This document shows positions 1 through 10,477 of a stretch of DNA of 64,000 bases, in pieces. Location: assembly GCF_000273745.1 (NCBI RefSeq), contig NZ_AKVZ01000018.1, positions 1-64,000 of the forward strand, written 5' to 3'. The notes under the pieces were generated by a model, which was not told the origin of the DNA, ran no database searches, and saw only the letters and a list, made by a program, of their open reading frames with translations. The translations under genes were made by a program, and so were the position numbers. How positions within the stretch are numbered: the stretch's first letter is position 1; every line of letters begins with the position of its first letter. The stretch is from Rickettsia australis str. Phillips. Lineage in GTDB: Bacteria; Pseudomonadota; Alphaproteobacteria; Rickettsiales; Rickettsiaceae.

Positions 1-125
1 GTAGGAGAGGATGCTCAAAATACAGTAGTTTGATCAACTATTACGTGTATCGATTTCACGATTGTCCCTAGTGGTTAAGCTGACCTTGTTGTATGGTTTG
101 ATTTCATTCCTGCATGGATTGGTTT

Positions 126-307
126 TCTTGTCATTGCGAGGAGGTATTGTTGCGTAGACACCGGTAAAACCTACTGTGTCACCCCGTGGTCCATAAAAAC
201 AATAAAAAGTACTAATAATTTTAGTATTTTTAACTGGATCCAGTGGTCAAGCCCACGGGGTGATAGAGGTAAAATTGATCTACGCAACAAGATCGCTTGC
301 AATGACG
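126..307. repeat. Nested Rickettsia palindromic elements
   Basis: Two palindromes, one inside the other. The inner one (178-264) opens with gtcaccccgtgg and closes with ccacggggtgat. The outer arms are gtcattgcgag...ttgttgcgtagac at about 130-160 and ctacgcaacaagatcgcttgcaatgacg at about 280-307, split here only by the inner copy. This fills most of the 355-bp stretch before the first gene; I see no gene there. Confidence 0.8.
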
Positions 308-355
308 ACTTGGTATTCACGCTTGCAATGTCTTGCAGGATGATCCACAAAATTA

Positions 356-1902
<1,547 letters not shown>

Positions 1903-1923
1903 TTAGTACCGGATAGTTTTTAT

Positions 1924-2004
1924 TATATGTCATTCCTGCTTATGTGCATGACATAGAGTGAGACTGCTCTTGAGTTGATATCCATGGGAATGACATATAA
2001 GGCT
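1924..2004. repeat. Palindromic element (RPE-like), degenerate
   Basis: Starts atgtcattcctgc and ends gggaatgacatat, an imperfect inverted repeat of the same family as the better copies elsewhere in the window. It lies between tlc and pyrG. Confidence 0.55.
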
Positions 2005-2067
2005 TTAAGTATTACAAAAATATAACATCTTCAAAACTGTCCGGCTATATTATTTTTATGCAACCTA

Positions 2068-2107
2068 GACTATAATAAAAACTATGTCAAGATTTTTTAT
2101 TATAGTC
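2068..2107. terminator. AT-rich perfect hairpin downstream of pyrG
   Basis: A 14-bp perfect stem (2068-2081 with 2094-2107, gactataataaaaa and its complement) closes an 12-nt loop. Each arm ends the stem in an A/T run, so a U tract follows the hairpin on either strand. It sits 14 bp past the pyrG stop codon and is a plausible rho-independent terminator for pyrG. It could also be an attenuator before tlc. Confidence 0.5.
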
Positions 2108-2120
2108 TCATATATTGTTG

Positions 2121-3734
2121 TTAATTACATTTGTTATACTTAATCGTTGCGTTAATAAACTGAATAAATAACGGATGAGCTTCAAAAGGTTTAGATTTAA
2201 ATTCTGGATGAAATTGTACTCCTACGAACCAACGCAGTCCCGGTAATTCAATTATTTCTACAATCTCTTCATCTTTTGAAAAACCGCTAAATACTACTCC
2301 ATTTTTTTCAAAAATATTTTGAAATTCATTATTAAATTTATATCTATGACGATGTCTCTCATTTATTTCAAGGGTTTTATAAGCATTAGCTGCAATGGTA
2401 TTTGCAACCAAAATACAAGGATAAGAGCCGAGCCTCATAGTCTTTTTTACATTTTCAATTGTTATTTTTGAGTCTTCATAGTTTTTATTTATTTTCTTAA
2501 TAATTTTTGTACCGGCTACTTTAAATTCTTCCGTTACTGCATCTTTAATACCGATTAAGTTCTGAGCTATTTCGATCGTCGCAAGTTGCATACCGAAACA
2601 TATTCCAAAAAAAGGTATGTTATTAGTACGAGCATATGTTATTGCTATAATTTTTCCTTTAGTTGCACGTTCTCCAAATCCGCCTGGTACTAAAAGTCCA
2701 TCTATATTTAATAATTTTTTATTAATATTCTCTTCAGTTAGATTTTCAGCATTTATCCATACTAAATCAATTTTGTATTTGTAATAAATACCTGCATGAT
2801 CAAGTGCCTCGATTACTGATTTATAAGCATCTTTTAATTTATGATATTTAGCTATTATAGCAATTCTTACTTTTGAATTAGAATCTTTTAGCCTACCAAT
2901 TATATCATACCATTTATCTAATTTAGACGGTACGACATTAATATTAAAAAATTTTAATACTTTATTGTCAAAACCTGAATTATGATACGCAATCGGTACT
3001 AAATATATATTTTTTTGATCTATTGCCGGAATAACATACTCAGATTCTATATTACAAAATAAAGCTATTTTATCTATTTCGCTTTTTGAAATGTTACGTT
3101 CTGCACGACAGACTAGTATATTAGGTGTAATACCTATAGCACTTAATGCTTTAACTGAGTGTTGGGTAGGTTTTGTTTTTAATTCACGAGCGGTTTTAAC
3201 ATAAGGTAATAATGTTAAATGAATAAATAAGCAATTTTCGCTTTTTAATTTGTTACCGATTTGCTTTATAGCTTCAAAAAACGGTAGACCTTCAATATCA
3301 CCGACTGTACCGCCTATTTCACAAATAATAAAATCAAAACCCTTGGTATTTGAAAGTATAAAATCTTTTATTATATGTGTAACATGCGGGATGATTTGAA
3401 CAGTAACGCCGGTGTAATTTCCTAAACGTTCATCTTTAAGTAATTTTGAGTATATTGCTCCTGTCGTGATGCTATCAAACTTGCACGAGGAAACTCCGGT
3501 AAAACGTTCATAATGTCCAAGATCTAGATCGGTTTCTGCTCCGTCATCCGTTACATATACTTCCCCATGTTCGTGAGGATTCATAGTCCCAGGGTCGACG
3601 TTAAGATAAGGGTCTAGTTTTCGTACGCAAACTTTAAATCCTTTTGCTTGTAATAGCATAGCAAGAGATGCTGCCGTTAGACCTTTACCGAGTGATGAAA
3701 CAACGCCGCCGGTAACAAAAATAAAACGTACCAT
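2121..3734 (-). CDS. pyrG: CTP synthase
   Basis: Makes CTP from UTP with ATP and glutamine in the cytosol, the last step of de novo CTP synthesis. The 537-aa product has the usual length and two domains. The N-terminal synthetase domain has the nucleotide loop [16 protein letters not shown] (residues 9-24) and the conserved block from about 60 with [16 protein letters not shown]. The C-terminal glutamine amidotransferase domain has the oxyanion glycines VPGGFG (349-354), nucleophile Cys379 in GICFGMQ, and the His-Glu pair in VQFHPEFKS. It starts six bases after the kdsB stop codon on the same strand, so the two are probably co-transcribed. A hairpin follows the stop. Rickettsia import host UTP-derived precursors, so this gene would supply CTP, including the CTP used by KdsB. 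Confidence 0.97.
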   Translation of the reverse strand: MVRFIFVTGGVVSSLGKGLTAASLAMLLQAKGFKVCVRKLDPYLNVDPGTMNPHEHGEVYVTDDGAETDLDLGHYERFTGVSSCKFDSITTGAIYSKLLKDERLGNYTGVTVQIIPHVTHIIKDFILSNTKGFDFIICEIGGTVGDIEGLPFFEAIKQIGNKLKSENCLFIHLTLLPYVKTARELKTKPTQHSVKALSAIGITPNILVCRAERNISKSEIDKIALFCNIESEYVIPAIDQKNIYLVPIAYHNSGFDNKVLKFFNINVVPSKLDKWYDIIGRLKDSNSKVRIAIIAKYHKLKDAYKSVIEALDHAGIYYKYKIDLVWINAENLTEENINKKLLNIDGLLVPGGFGERATKGKIIAITYARTNNIPFFGICFGMQLATIEIAQNLIGIKDAVTEEFKVAGTKIIKKINKNYEDSKITIENVKKTMRLGSYPCILVANTIAANAYKTLEINERHRHRYKFNNEFQNIFEKNGVVFSGFSKDEEIVEIIELPGLRWFVGVQFHPEFKSKPFEAHPLFIQFINATIKYNKCN

Positions 3735-3740
3735 TATTTA

Positions 3741-4481
3741 TTATAAACCTAGTTTACTAATATTTTTGTAAAATTTTACTGCTTTTTTTAAATCTTCTTC
3801 CGTATCTACGGAAATAGGAACATTCTCAACTAAACATGTACCTATAGTCATGCCGTTTTCAAGGACACGTAATTGTTCTAAACGTTCTGTTTTTTCTAAA
3901 AAAGTTGGCTTAAGAGATACAAATTTTTCTAAGGCGTTTTTGCGAAAACCATACATGCCTACATGATATAAAAATTCTTCTGCACCGTTTGGAATAAGAC
4001 TACGCGAAAAATACAATGCTTTCCCCGCTGAGTCAACCGCTACGGTAACATTACTACTAGCTTCCACTGATTCCCTATCTACCTTTACTACCGGTGTAAC
4101 AATATCGTATTCACTGTTTTTTAAATATTCTATAATTTTCAAAATAGAGCTAGGTTCAATAAAAGGCATATCTCCCTGTATATTAACTATGTAATTAATG
4201 TTTTGATTATTTGGAATTAATTTAAAAGCTTCATAAGTACGGTCAGTACCGGTTGGGATAGCACTATCCGTGAATATTACTTTCCCTCCAACTTTTTTAA
4301 TAATATCTGCTATCTCTTCCGAGTCGGTCGCAACATATGTATGCTCAAGGTTAACCTGATTTATTTGCTTGAATACCCGCTCGATTAAAGTTATAGAGCC
4401 GATAAGCTGCAGCGGTTTTTGTTTAAGCCTAGTTGAACTTAGCCTTGAGGGGATAATTATAGCAACGTCCTGATGCTGCAT
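3741..4481 (-). CDS. kdsB: 3-deoxy-manno-octulosonate (KDO) cytidylyltransferase
   Basis: Activates KDO as CMP-KDO for the lipopolysaccharide inner core. The N-terminal motif [16 protein letters not shown] and the downstream NIQGDMPFI and VDTEEDL blocks are typical of KdsB. The frame is open up to 4616, but I chose the ATG at 4481. It has AGGAAG seven bases upstream and gives 246 aa, the family length. The extra upstream 45 codons run through a fragment of a palindromic element (4582-4610) and have no homology to the family. It lies directly upstream of pyrG, a useful pairing because CTP is a substrate. Confidence 0.93.
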   Translation of the reverse strand: MQHQDVAIIIPSRLSSTRLKQKPLQLIGSITLIERVFKQINQVNLEHTYVATDSEEIADIIKKVGGKVIFTDSAIPTGTDRTYEAFKLIPNNQNINYIVNIQGDMPFIEPSSILKIIEYLKNSEYDIVTPVVKVDRESVEASSNVTVAVDSAGKALYFSRSLIPNGAEEFLYHVGMYGFRKNALEKFVSLKPTFLEKTERLEQLRVLENGMTIGTCLVENVPISVDTEEDLKKAVKFYKNISKLGL

Positions 4482-4581
4482 AAACTTCCTATGTATTAAA
4501 TTACAAAATAATTGTTGACAGCTTAGCCTTTTTCGGCGATAAAGTAAAACATAATTTTTGAATATATATTTATACTTAAGC

Positions 4582-4610
4582 GTCATTTCGTGATCAAGCC
4601 ACGGAATGAC
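4582..4610. repeat. Solo half of a palindromic element
   Basis: A 29-bp self-complementary fragment opening gtcatttcgtg and closing cacggaatgac. It lies between kdsB and tRNA-Lys, within a bogus N-terminal extension of the kdsB frame. Confidence 0.6.
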
Positions 4611-4636
4611 ACACACAAAAACATAAATATATTTAA

Positions 4637-4712
4637 GAGCTCGTAGCTCAGTCGGTAGAGCATTTGACTTTTAATCAAAGGGTCCCGGGTTCGAATCCCG
4701 GCGAGCTCACCA
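4637..4712 (+). tRNA. tRNA-Lys (anticodon TTT)
   Basis: Full cloverleaf. The acceptor GAGCTCG pairs with CGAGCTC, the D arm is GCTC/GAGC, the anticodon stem TTTGA/TCAAA encloses loop CTTTTAA with anticodon TTT at 4670-4672, and the T loop is TTCGAAT. The CCA end is encoded (4710-4712). Confidence 0.97.
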
Positions 4713-4726
4713 TACTTCTACACTGT

Positions 4727-4803
4727 GGGTTTGTAGCTCAGCTGGTTAGAGCACACGCCTGATAAGCGTGAGGTCGGAAGTTCAAGTCTTCTCAAACCCA
4801 CCA
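4727..4803 (+). tRNA. tRNA-Ile (anticodon GAT)
   Basis: Full cloverleaf. The acceptor GGGTTTG pairs with CAAACCC, the anticodon stem CACGC/GCGTG holds loop CTGATAA with anticodon GAT at 4761-4763, and the T loop is TTCAAGT. The CCA end is encoded (4801-4803). It is 14 bp after tRNA-Lys, so the two are probably transcribed together. No rRNA gene is adjacent, in keeping with the dispersed rRNA genes of Rickettsia. Confidence 0.97.
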
Positions 4804-4857
4804 TTCAATCAACTAAAATCTGTGTTACATATTTAAAGAAGAATAAGAAACATTAGA

Positions 4858-5280
4858 TTAATCAGTAGTTTCTTTGTATCGGTAACATTTTTTCTCAATG
4901 AGTTTTTTTAGAGGTAGGAATAGTTTAGAAGGGAGATTATTAAGAGCACACCACGGTCAGTTTCCTACCTTATGAAGCTCAAGATTCTGTAATTCATGTC
5001 TTAAACAATGAGCTTTAAGGAAAATAGAGACATAATGCTTTTGCTCTTTTTCAAAGGCATCGTTAGTCACCGCTATAAATTGTGGGTTTTCGATGATTAG
5101 ATTTGTTTCTTCTAAAACTTCACGGATAGCACATTCTTCAAATGTTTCTCCAAATTCTAAATGTCCACCGGCAGGAGCACAACTAGACTCGTCACGGGAA
5201 CTAATACGTTTACCTAGTAAAATCTCATTTTTGCTATTAAAAACTATAGCACCTATACCGACACGTGGGTGGTTAGTCAT
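4858..5280 (-). pseudogene. Nudix hydrolase, truncated by an in-frame TGA
   Basis: Nudix enzymes hydrolyse nucleoside diphosphates linked to another moiety. From ATG 5280 the frame gives 107 aa, including the Nudix box GGHLEFGETFEECAIREVLEETNL (about residues 38-61). The box fits the consensus except for Asn instead of Gly near its end. Translation stops at TGA 4957-4959. Past that stop the same frame stays open for 32 more codons (including LNNLPSKLFLPLKKLIEKK) to TAA 4858-4860. The total is about 140 codons, the usual length for the family. A single nonsense change has therefore removed the C-terminal fifth. The shortened protein keeps its catalytic box and could retain some activity. Confidence 0.75.
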
Positions 5281-5690
5281 ATATTAAGTAGCTCCGAATA
5301 AATAATAAAGTCGATATACGAAGTGCTATCTATTGACTTATTAATAGCTTACGTTAATTTCCAAATTAAATAAAAAATATTGCTTATTTAAATACCATGA
5401 GCTATTTGTAGATTATATTTAATATTTACCTGTAGTTATGAATTCTACCAATCAATCACAAAATAATAGCTTAACTCTCTCATGGCTTAAGCTTGGTATA
5501 GTGTCTTTAGGGCTTGCCGGTTTATATTCAATTATTTTGGTGGTACTACGTACTCCACAATTATCGCGTTTTTTCCCGAATCCGCATATTTTCAAATCTG
5601 CTTTAATTATTCATGTTAATTTATCGGTATTGATTTGGTTATTGTCTATTACGGCTAGTGTTTGGTCTTTGTCATTAAAACAATCCTCTA

Positions 5691-5756
5691 TGTCATTCCC
5701 GCGAAAGCGGGAATCCATTTTTTTTTTCTAGATTCCCGCTTTCGCGGGAATGACAT
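5691..5756. repeat. RPE inside oxidase-like gene (carries T10 frameshift)
   Basis: Near-perfect palindrome, tgtcattcccgcgaaagcgg against its complement, with a loop containing ten T residues (5718-5727). The T run is where the host gene changes frame. Confidence 0.85.
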
Positions 5757-6368
5757 ACTATGCAAGCTTGCCTTCTTAGCTACTCTTCTAATCGCTATTT
5801 CCTCAATAGCGGGGCATAATCCGGTGATGAATAATTATATACCGATGCTTGAAAATATCGTATTTATTTTAGGGTTAAGCTTATTTGGCGTTACGTTGCT
5901 ATTATATGCGATAAATATTTTATACTTCTTCGATTGGGCAAATTTAAATAGTCTAGTTAATTTTACAATATTATCGACTATTATAATGTTTATTTTAAGT
6001 TTCGTTTGCTTTGGATGGTCTTATAATGGTTTGCAAAACATTATCCAAATTATTCCTATCGAGATAGAATTTTATTATGAATTACTTTTTTGGAGCGGAG
6101 GTCATTTATTGCAATTTATATATACTCAAATATTAATATTTATTTGGGTTATCTTATTTCAGAAGCTAATAGACAGAGAATTAAAATTCCAAAAATTTCA
6201 CCTGTTTTTACTTTATTTAAATTTTATTTCCAGCATTCTTATACTTTTCGGTCATATATCTTATGACATTATCGACGGAGCATTCAAAAAATTCTATACA
6301 AATCATATGAAATATCTAGGCGGTATTGCTCCTGTTTTATGTTTGGTCGGTATGGGGGTTGAATTCTT

Positions 6369-6435
6369 GTCATCCCGCGGCTTGACCACGGAATCCAGTA
6401 AAAAAATAGATTCCGTGGTCAAGCCGCGGGATGAC
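6369..6435. repeat. RPE inside oxidase-like gene (in frame)
   Basis: Inverted repeat gtcatcccgcggcttgacca...ggtcaagccgcgggatgac. It is translated in the host frame as a peptide with [10 protein letters not shown] and VVKPRDD. Confidence 0.85.
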
Positions 6436-6636
6436 ACGGTTATAATAAATAACAGAGTCATCAAAACCATCTTACTTTGCTCCATTACTTTATTTTTACT
6501 TGGCGGGCTTATTGCAATGAACATCACGGGTATAAATGTAGTAATCCCGTCTCATTACCACGGTTCTATAGTAGGGATTAGTATTGCTTGTATGGGGTAT
6601 AGTTATTTTGGTATCAATGTTATTCCCGACCCTTAT

Positions 6637-6708
6637 GTCATTCCCGCAGAAGCAGGAATTCAGAAAAAAGTATTCGCAAGCATGAATTCCTGCTTCTGCG
6701 GGAATGAC
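6637..6708. repeat. RPE inside oxidase-like gene (in frame)
   Basis: Inverted repeat gtcattcccgcagaagcagg...cctgcttctgcgggaatgac, read through as VIPAEAGIQ ... NSCFCGND between two predicted membrane segments. Confidence 0.85.
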
Positions 6709-6955
6709 ATAAGGGGTTACGGGATGACATTTGCCATCTACCTCCTAACATTCGGGCAGATTCTGCACATACTAGGTCTAGCACTCGCCGGCGGTTATGG
6801 AGTTATGCGGAAAGATCCAAATAGCGTAATGTCGATGTCAGCTAAGCTATTAATGGGAATGATGGGAGGAGGAGGGCTGATTGCTATAGTAGGCGGCTTG
6901 ATGTTTGTATATATTTGTGTTAGAGTAATTTTTTTTAAAAGTATAAAACTAGAAC

Positions 6956-7528
6956 ATGAGTAAACCAACTAGAGAAGAAGCTACAGAGGCAGTAAGAACG
7001 TTACTAAAATTCATTGGTGAAGATCCAACTAGAGAAGGGCTACTTAAAACCCCTGATAGAGTAATTAATAGCTATACGGAAATATTTTCCGGTTATGGAA
7101 AAGATGTAGAAGAAATATTAAATACAAAATTTTACGATACTTGTAATTTTCAGGGCTTTATTTCACTAGAAGGCATAAAATTTACCTCTTTTTGTGAACA
7201 TCACATGTTACCTTTTAACGGTACGGTACATATAGCTTATATTCCTGATAACTGTATTGTCGGCATAAGCAAGTTAGCACGAATAGTAAATATTTTTGCT
7301 AGAAGGCTGCAAATTCAAGAAAAAATGACGGTACAAATAGCAGAAAGCGTACAGGAGAATTTAAGGCCGCTTGGCGTTGCCGTTAAGATTTCTGCCTTGC
7401 ATAGTTGTACGTCTATGCGTGGAGTGATGCAGGATCATAGCATAATGAATACCATACATTATACGGGTATATTTGCTGAGCAGCAGAAATATCGCCATGA
7501 GTTTTTGAATCTTACCACGAAAAGATAA
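6956..7528 (+). CDS. folE: GTP cyclohydrolase I
   Basis: Converts GTP to 7,8-dihydroneopterin triphosphate, the entry to folate and to the preQ0/queuosine route. The 190-aa product has FCEHHMLPF with zinc ligands Cys80 and His83, the third ligand Cys151 in HSCTSMRG, and the [16 protein letters not shown] start typical of the family. The start codon overlaps the end of the preceding membrane-protein gene by eight bases. No other folate gene is in the window. A large RPE hairpin follows the stop and may end transcription. Confidence 0.95.
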   Translation: MSKPTREEATEAVRTLLKFIGEDPTREGLLKTPDRVINSYTEIFSGYGKDVEEILNTKFYDTCNFQGFISLEGIKFTSFCEHHMLPFNGTVHIAYIPDNCIVGISKLARIVNIFARRLQIQEKMTVQIAESVQENLRPLGVAVKISALHSCTSMRGVMQDHSIMNTIHYTGIFAEQQKYRHEFLNLTTKR

Positions 7529-7530
7529 GT

Positions 7531-7627
7531 GTATCTTTTATGTCATTCCCGCGGAAGCGGGAATCCATCTTATTATTATAAATGTTTTTCTGCATTCCCG
7601 TTTCCGCGGGAATGACATAAAAGATAC
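7531..7627. repeat. Long RPE hairpin between folE and proS
   Basis: The palindrome gtcattcccgcgg...ccgcgggaatgac (7542-7616) is extended outward by complementary flanks gtatcttttat / ataaaagatac, giving a long stem. Placed three bases after folE, it could work as a terminator or mRNA 3' stabiliser. Confidence 0.8.
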
Positions 7628-7678
7628 GGAGATGACATAGAAATACCATATTAAACTAAAAATAACTAAAAAAATTCT

Positions 7679-8962
7679 ATGTTATTATCACAATATTTTT
7701 TACCTGTTTTAAAAGAAGAACCAAGTGAGGCTCAAGTAACTTCGCATAAATTAATGCTTAGAAGTGGAATGATTAGGCAGCAGGCAGCAGGGATTTATAC
7801 ATGGCTTCCGCTTGGCTTAAAGGTACTTAAGAATATCGAGAACATAGTAAGCTTAAATATGAATAAAGCAGGAGCTTTAGAAGTTCTAATGCCTTGCATT
7901 CAACCGGCACATTTATGGATGGAATCGGGACGTTTTGATAATTACGGTAAAGAAATGCTGAAATTTCAAGATCGTCATGATAATACTTTACTATTCGGTC
8001 CGACTAATGAAGATATGATTACGGATATTTTTCGTCATAATATTAAGTCATATAAGGATTTGCCTAAAAATCTTTATCATATCCAGTGGAAATTTCGTGA
8101 TGAGATTAGACCACGTTTTGGTGTTATGAGAGGCCGAGAGTTCCTTATGAAAGATGCTTATTCTTTTGATATCAACGAAGAAAATGCCGTTAAGACCTAT
8201 AATCAAATGTATAAGGCTTATATTAATACTTTCAGGGATTTAGGCGTGTTTGCTATCCCTGTTATTGCCGATAACGGTCCAATCGGCGGCAAGTTAAGCC
8301 ATGAATTTCATATAATTGCTGAGACTGGTGAAAGCACTATTTATTATGATAAAAGATTTAAGACACTAAAAGATAATCCTGATATCGATGTAGAGGAAAT
8401 TAAAAGCTGGTACGCAGCAGCTGAAGAAAAGCATGACATAAATAAACTATCTATATCTGAACAAGAAATAACCAGTAGTAAAGGGATAGAAGTTGGGCAT
8501 ATTTTTTATATCGGATCAAAATATTCGGTTAATATGAATGCTCTTATTCATGACGAACACGGTAAACTAGTTCCTGTAGAAATGAGTTCCTACGGTATAG
8601 GTATTTCAAGGCTAGTTGCAGCTATCATAGAAGCAAATTGCGATGAAAAAGGTATCATTTGGCCTTCTAGCGTTGCTCCTTTTAAAGTTTCTCTAATTAA
8701 TTTGAATATTCAGGATAGTAAATGTGTAGAGCTTGCGGCAAAAGCTTATAAAGAGCTATCAGATAAAAATATAGAAGTGTTATATGACGATACCGAAGCA
8801 CGTCCAGGCAGTAAATTCGCAACGCATGACCTTATCGGATCACCTCATCAAATTATAATCGGTCCTAAAAAAGCTGCAAATAATATCGTTGAATTAAAAG
8901 ACCGTAAAAGCGGAAATATAGAGGATATTGAGGTAGAAAATCTTATTAATTATATCAAATAA
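7679..8962 (+). CDS. proS: Prolyl-tRNA synthetase (short, insertion-less type)
   Basis: Class II aminoacyl-tRNA synthetase charging tRNA-Pro. The 427-aa product has the N-terminal [17 protein letters not shown] start, class II motif 2 ([28 protein letters not shown] around residues 138-165), motif 3 ([16 protein letters not shown]) and a C-terminal anticodon-binding domain. At 427 aa it lacks the roughly 180-aa editing insertion found in the E. coli enzyme, which fits the shorter alphaproteobacterial form. Confidence 0.96.
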   Translation: MLLSQYFLPVLKEEPSEAQVTSHKLMLRSGMIRQQAAGIYTWLPLGLKVLKNIENIVSLNMNKAGALEVLMPCIQPAHLWMESGRFDNYGKEMLKFQDRHDNTLLFGPTNEDMITDIFRHNIKSYKDLPKNLYHIQWKFRDEIRPRFGVMRGREFLMKDAYSFDINEENAVKTYNQMYKAYINTFRDLGVFAIPVIADNGPIGGKLSHEFHIIAETGESTIYYDKRFKTLKDNPDIDVEEIKSWYAAAEEKHDINKLSISEQEITSSKGIEVGHIFYIGSKYSVNMNALIHDEHGKLVPVEMSSYGIGISRLVAAIIEANCDEKGIIWPSSVAPFKVSLINLNIQDSKCVELAAKAYKELSDKNIEVLYDDTEARPGSKFATHDLIGSPHQIIIGPKKAANNIVELKDRKSGNIEDIEVENLINYIK

Positions 8963-8992
8963 TATAGACAGTGATAGTATCATATAAAATAT

Positions 8993-9219
8993 ATGAATAT
9001 ATCTGCAACTGAGTTAAATAAAAATCCTGGAGAAATCATTGATCAGGCATTGAGAGAGCCGATAGTTATTAATAAGCAAGGTAGACCTACTGTTTTTTAG
9101 TAGACTATGAATATTTTACTAAGCTTGAAGATGATTATTGGTGGAAGGCAGCAACAAATATTACAAAACAGCCGGAATGGTTATTAGTAAAAGAATCAGC
9201 AAAATTTCTTAAAAGCTAA
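8993..9219 (+). pseudogene. Phd/YefM-type antitoxin remnant (frameshifted)
   Basis: Begins MNISATELNKNPGEIID, the standard N-terminus of Phd/YefM DNA-binding antitoxins, with VINKQGRPTV following. The frame stops at TAG just after a T6 run (9093-9098). One extra T would continue through LVDYEYFTKLEDDYWWKAA to KESAKFLKS and a TAA at 9217-9219. That TAA overlaps the toxin start as TAATG. The C-terminal toxin-neutralising half is lost in the current frame. It forms a toxin-antitoxin pair with the next gene. Confidence 0.75.
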
Positions 9220-9491
9220 TGAAAGAAATAATTTTAGAAAAAAGGATAATAAAAATATTAGACCGTTATCCTGAAAATCATCAGCGTAAAATTAAAAACA
9301 AAATTCTCGCTTTAATAAATAATTCAGTAACCAATGGTAGTAAATTATTAGTAGGCTACCATGATTTTTATAGATGCGATATTGGAGAATATAGAATAAT
9401 TTATTGTTTTAATGAAACTACAATTTATGTGATATTAGTTGGAAAAGGTAACGATTCTGAAGGGTATAAGTTATTAAAAAACATTTTCTAA
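9219..9491 (+). CDS. RelE/ParE-family toxin
   Basis: A 90-aa basic protein with LVGYHDFYRCDIGEYRIIYCF and IYVILVGKGND, the strand arrangement of the RelE/ParE fold. RelE-type toxins cleave mRNA on the ribosome; ParE-type members act on gyrase. The sequence does not say which applies. The ATG overlaps the antitoxin remnant's stop (TAATG), so translation was coupled. The toxin frame is intact while its antitoxin is broken, so the toxin is likely silent, inactive, or buffered by an antitoxin elsewhere. Confidence 0.8.
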   Translation: MKEIILEKRIIKILDRYPENHQRKIKNKILALINNSVTNGSKLLVGYHDFYRCDIGEYRIIYCFNETTIYVILVGKGNDSEGYKLLKNIF

Positions 9492-9548
9492 CAAAATATA
9501 CTGTAAGAGACATGAGTGTATGACACAGTTGATTCACAGGAAATTAAC

Positions 9549-9764
9549 ATGAAAAATTTTATAAAATATTTGTTTTTTACCGTTTTATATATTGTAGTAA
9601 CAATAATAGTCGCTTATATGGTTTTGGCTCAAACTGTTCCTAATGATGGGCAGTGTCATATGATGGATAGACCGCTTGTTATTCATTACATCTTAGCAGC
9701 AATTATTACCGCTTTACCGGCACTAATTTTAATATATAGTAGAAGTAAGAAAAAGAAGAAATAA
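9549..9764 (+). CDS. Small two-helix membrane protein, function unknown
   Basis: The product is about 71 aa. A helix at residues 6-28 ([19 protein letters not shown]) and a second near the C-terminus ([17 protein letters not shown]) flank a short loop with [13 protein letters not shown], and the end is strongly basic (SRSKKKKK). I chose the ATG at 9549 because AGGA lies just upstream; the frame is open from 9516. The gene is five bases from ruvA and may share its transcript. I do not recognise a family. Confidence 0.7.
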   Translation: MKNFIKYLFFTVLYIVVTIIVAYMVLAQTVPNDGQCHMMDRPLVIHYILAAIITALPALILIYSRSKKKKK

Positions 9765-9769
9765 ATTAT

Positions 9770-10381
9770 ATGATCGGTAAATTAAGCGGTAAGATTGATG
9801 CCCAAGGTGATGATTACATTATAATTGACGTAAACGGGGTAGGATACTTAGTATATGCTTCGGGTAAAACTTTAGGTAAACTTGCCGAAGGGGAATTTTA
9901 TAAACTATTTATCGAAACCCATGTTAGAGAGGAACATATTCATCTTTACGGCTTTCTAACTATAGAAGAGAAGAATTTGTTTAATTTGCTGCAATCCGTG
10001 AACGGTATTGGTACAAGAATGGCTCTATCTATTTTATCAAATCTAACTCCTACGGATATTCAAATTGCTATAAATAATGAAGATAAAGATATATTTAAAG
10101 CAATATCCGGCGTTGGTGCTAAACTTGCTGAGCGTATAGTGCTAGAGCTGAAAGGTAAAGTAGCGAAAATATCAAGTGGTTCAGCTATTATCAAAGATAG
10201 CTTAAATATCAAAAATATTACATCAGTCGCAAGCAATGAAGTAATAAAAGCTCTAGTCAATCTAGGCTTTTCTAGATTTGAAGCTCAAAACGCCGTTCAA
10301 GGCATTATTATCCAAAACCCCGAAATCTCTATTGATGAATTAATCAAAACAGCCCTGAAAAATCGAAATGCTGGCCTTTAA
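9770..10381 (+). CDS. ruvA: Holliday junction branch-migration subunit RuvA
   Basis: RuvA tetramers bind four-way junctions and load RuvB hexamers for branch migration. The 203-aa product has the N-terminal OB fold ([28 protein letters not shown]), helix-hairpin-helix motifs near [16 protein letters not shown] and [17 protein letters not shown], and a C-terminal RuvB-binding domain ([19 protein letters not shown]). ruvB lies about 1 kb downstream, separated by a decayed gene, so the usual ruvAB operon is interrupted here. Confidence 0.97.
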   Translation: MIGKLSGKIDAQGDDYIIIDVNGVGYLVYASGKTLGKLAEGEFYKLFIETHVREEHIHLYGFLTIEEKNLFNLLQSVNGIGTRMALSILSNLTPTDIQIAINNEDKDIFKAISGVGAKLAERIVLELKGKVAKISSGSAIIKDSLNIKNITSVASNEVIKALVNLGFSRFEAQNAVQGIIIQNPEISIDELIKTALKNRNAGL

Positions 10382-10477
10382 ATCAAATATTAATTTATTA
10401 ATACTTTTTACTTTTCTTTAATTTTGATATATAATACGTATTCAAAAGAAATATCATTAAAATTAATAGGTAAAATT

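Larger units (their letters stand above)
5438..6963 (+). pseudogene. Heme-copper oxidase subunit I-like membrane protein with three RPEs, frameshifted
   Basis: A polytopic protein resembling cbb3/NorB-type subunit I-like proteins. Histidine motifs sit in membrane segments: IIHVNLSVLIW early, WSGGHLLQF in the middle and SHYHGSIVG late, as expected for heme and copper ligands. Three palindromic elements interrupt it (5691-5756, 6369-6435, 6637-6708). The last two are read through in frame as extra peptides. In the first, a T10 run (5718-5727) shifts the frame: the 97-codon front part ends at 5731, and the remainder is in the next frame. One extra T restores about 509 codons. The product overlaps folE by eight bases. 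No neighbouring subunit genes are present, so function is unclear. Confidence 0.65.

Noticed and set aside
4957..4959. Reading TGA as tryptophan to extend the Nudix gene.
   Set aside because: Rickettsia use the standard code in which TGA is a stop, and many other genes here end in TGA (for example ftsW and pheS), so recoding is not supported.
9003..9491. Treating the toxin gene and fragment as a novel defence system.
   Set aside because: The sequences match the ordinary Phd/YefM-RelE toxin-antitoxin layout; only the broken antitoxin is unusual.
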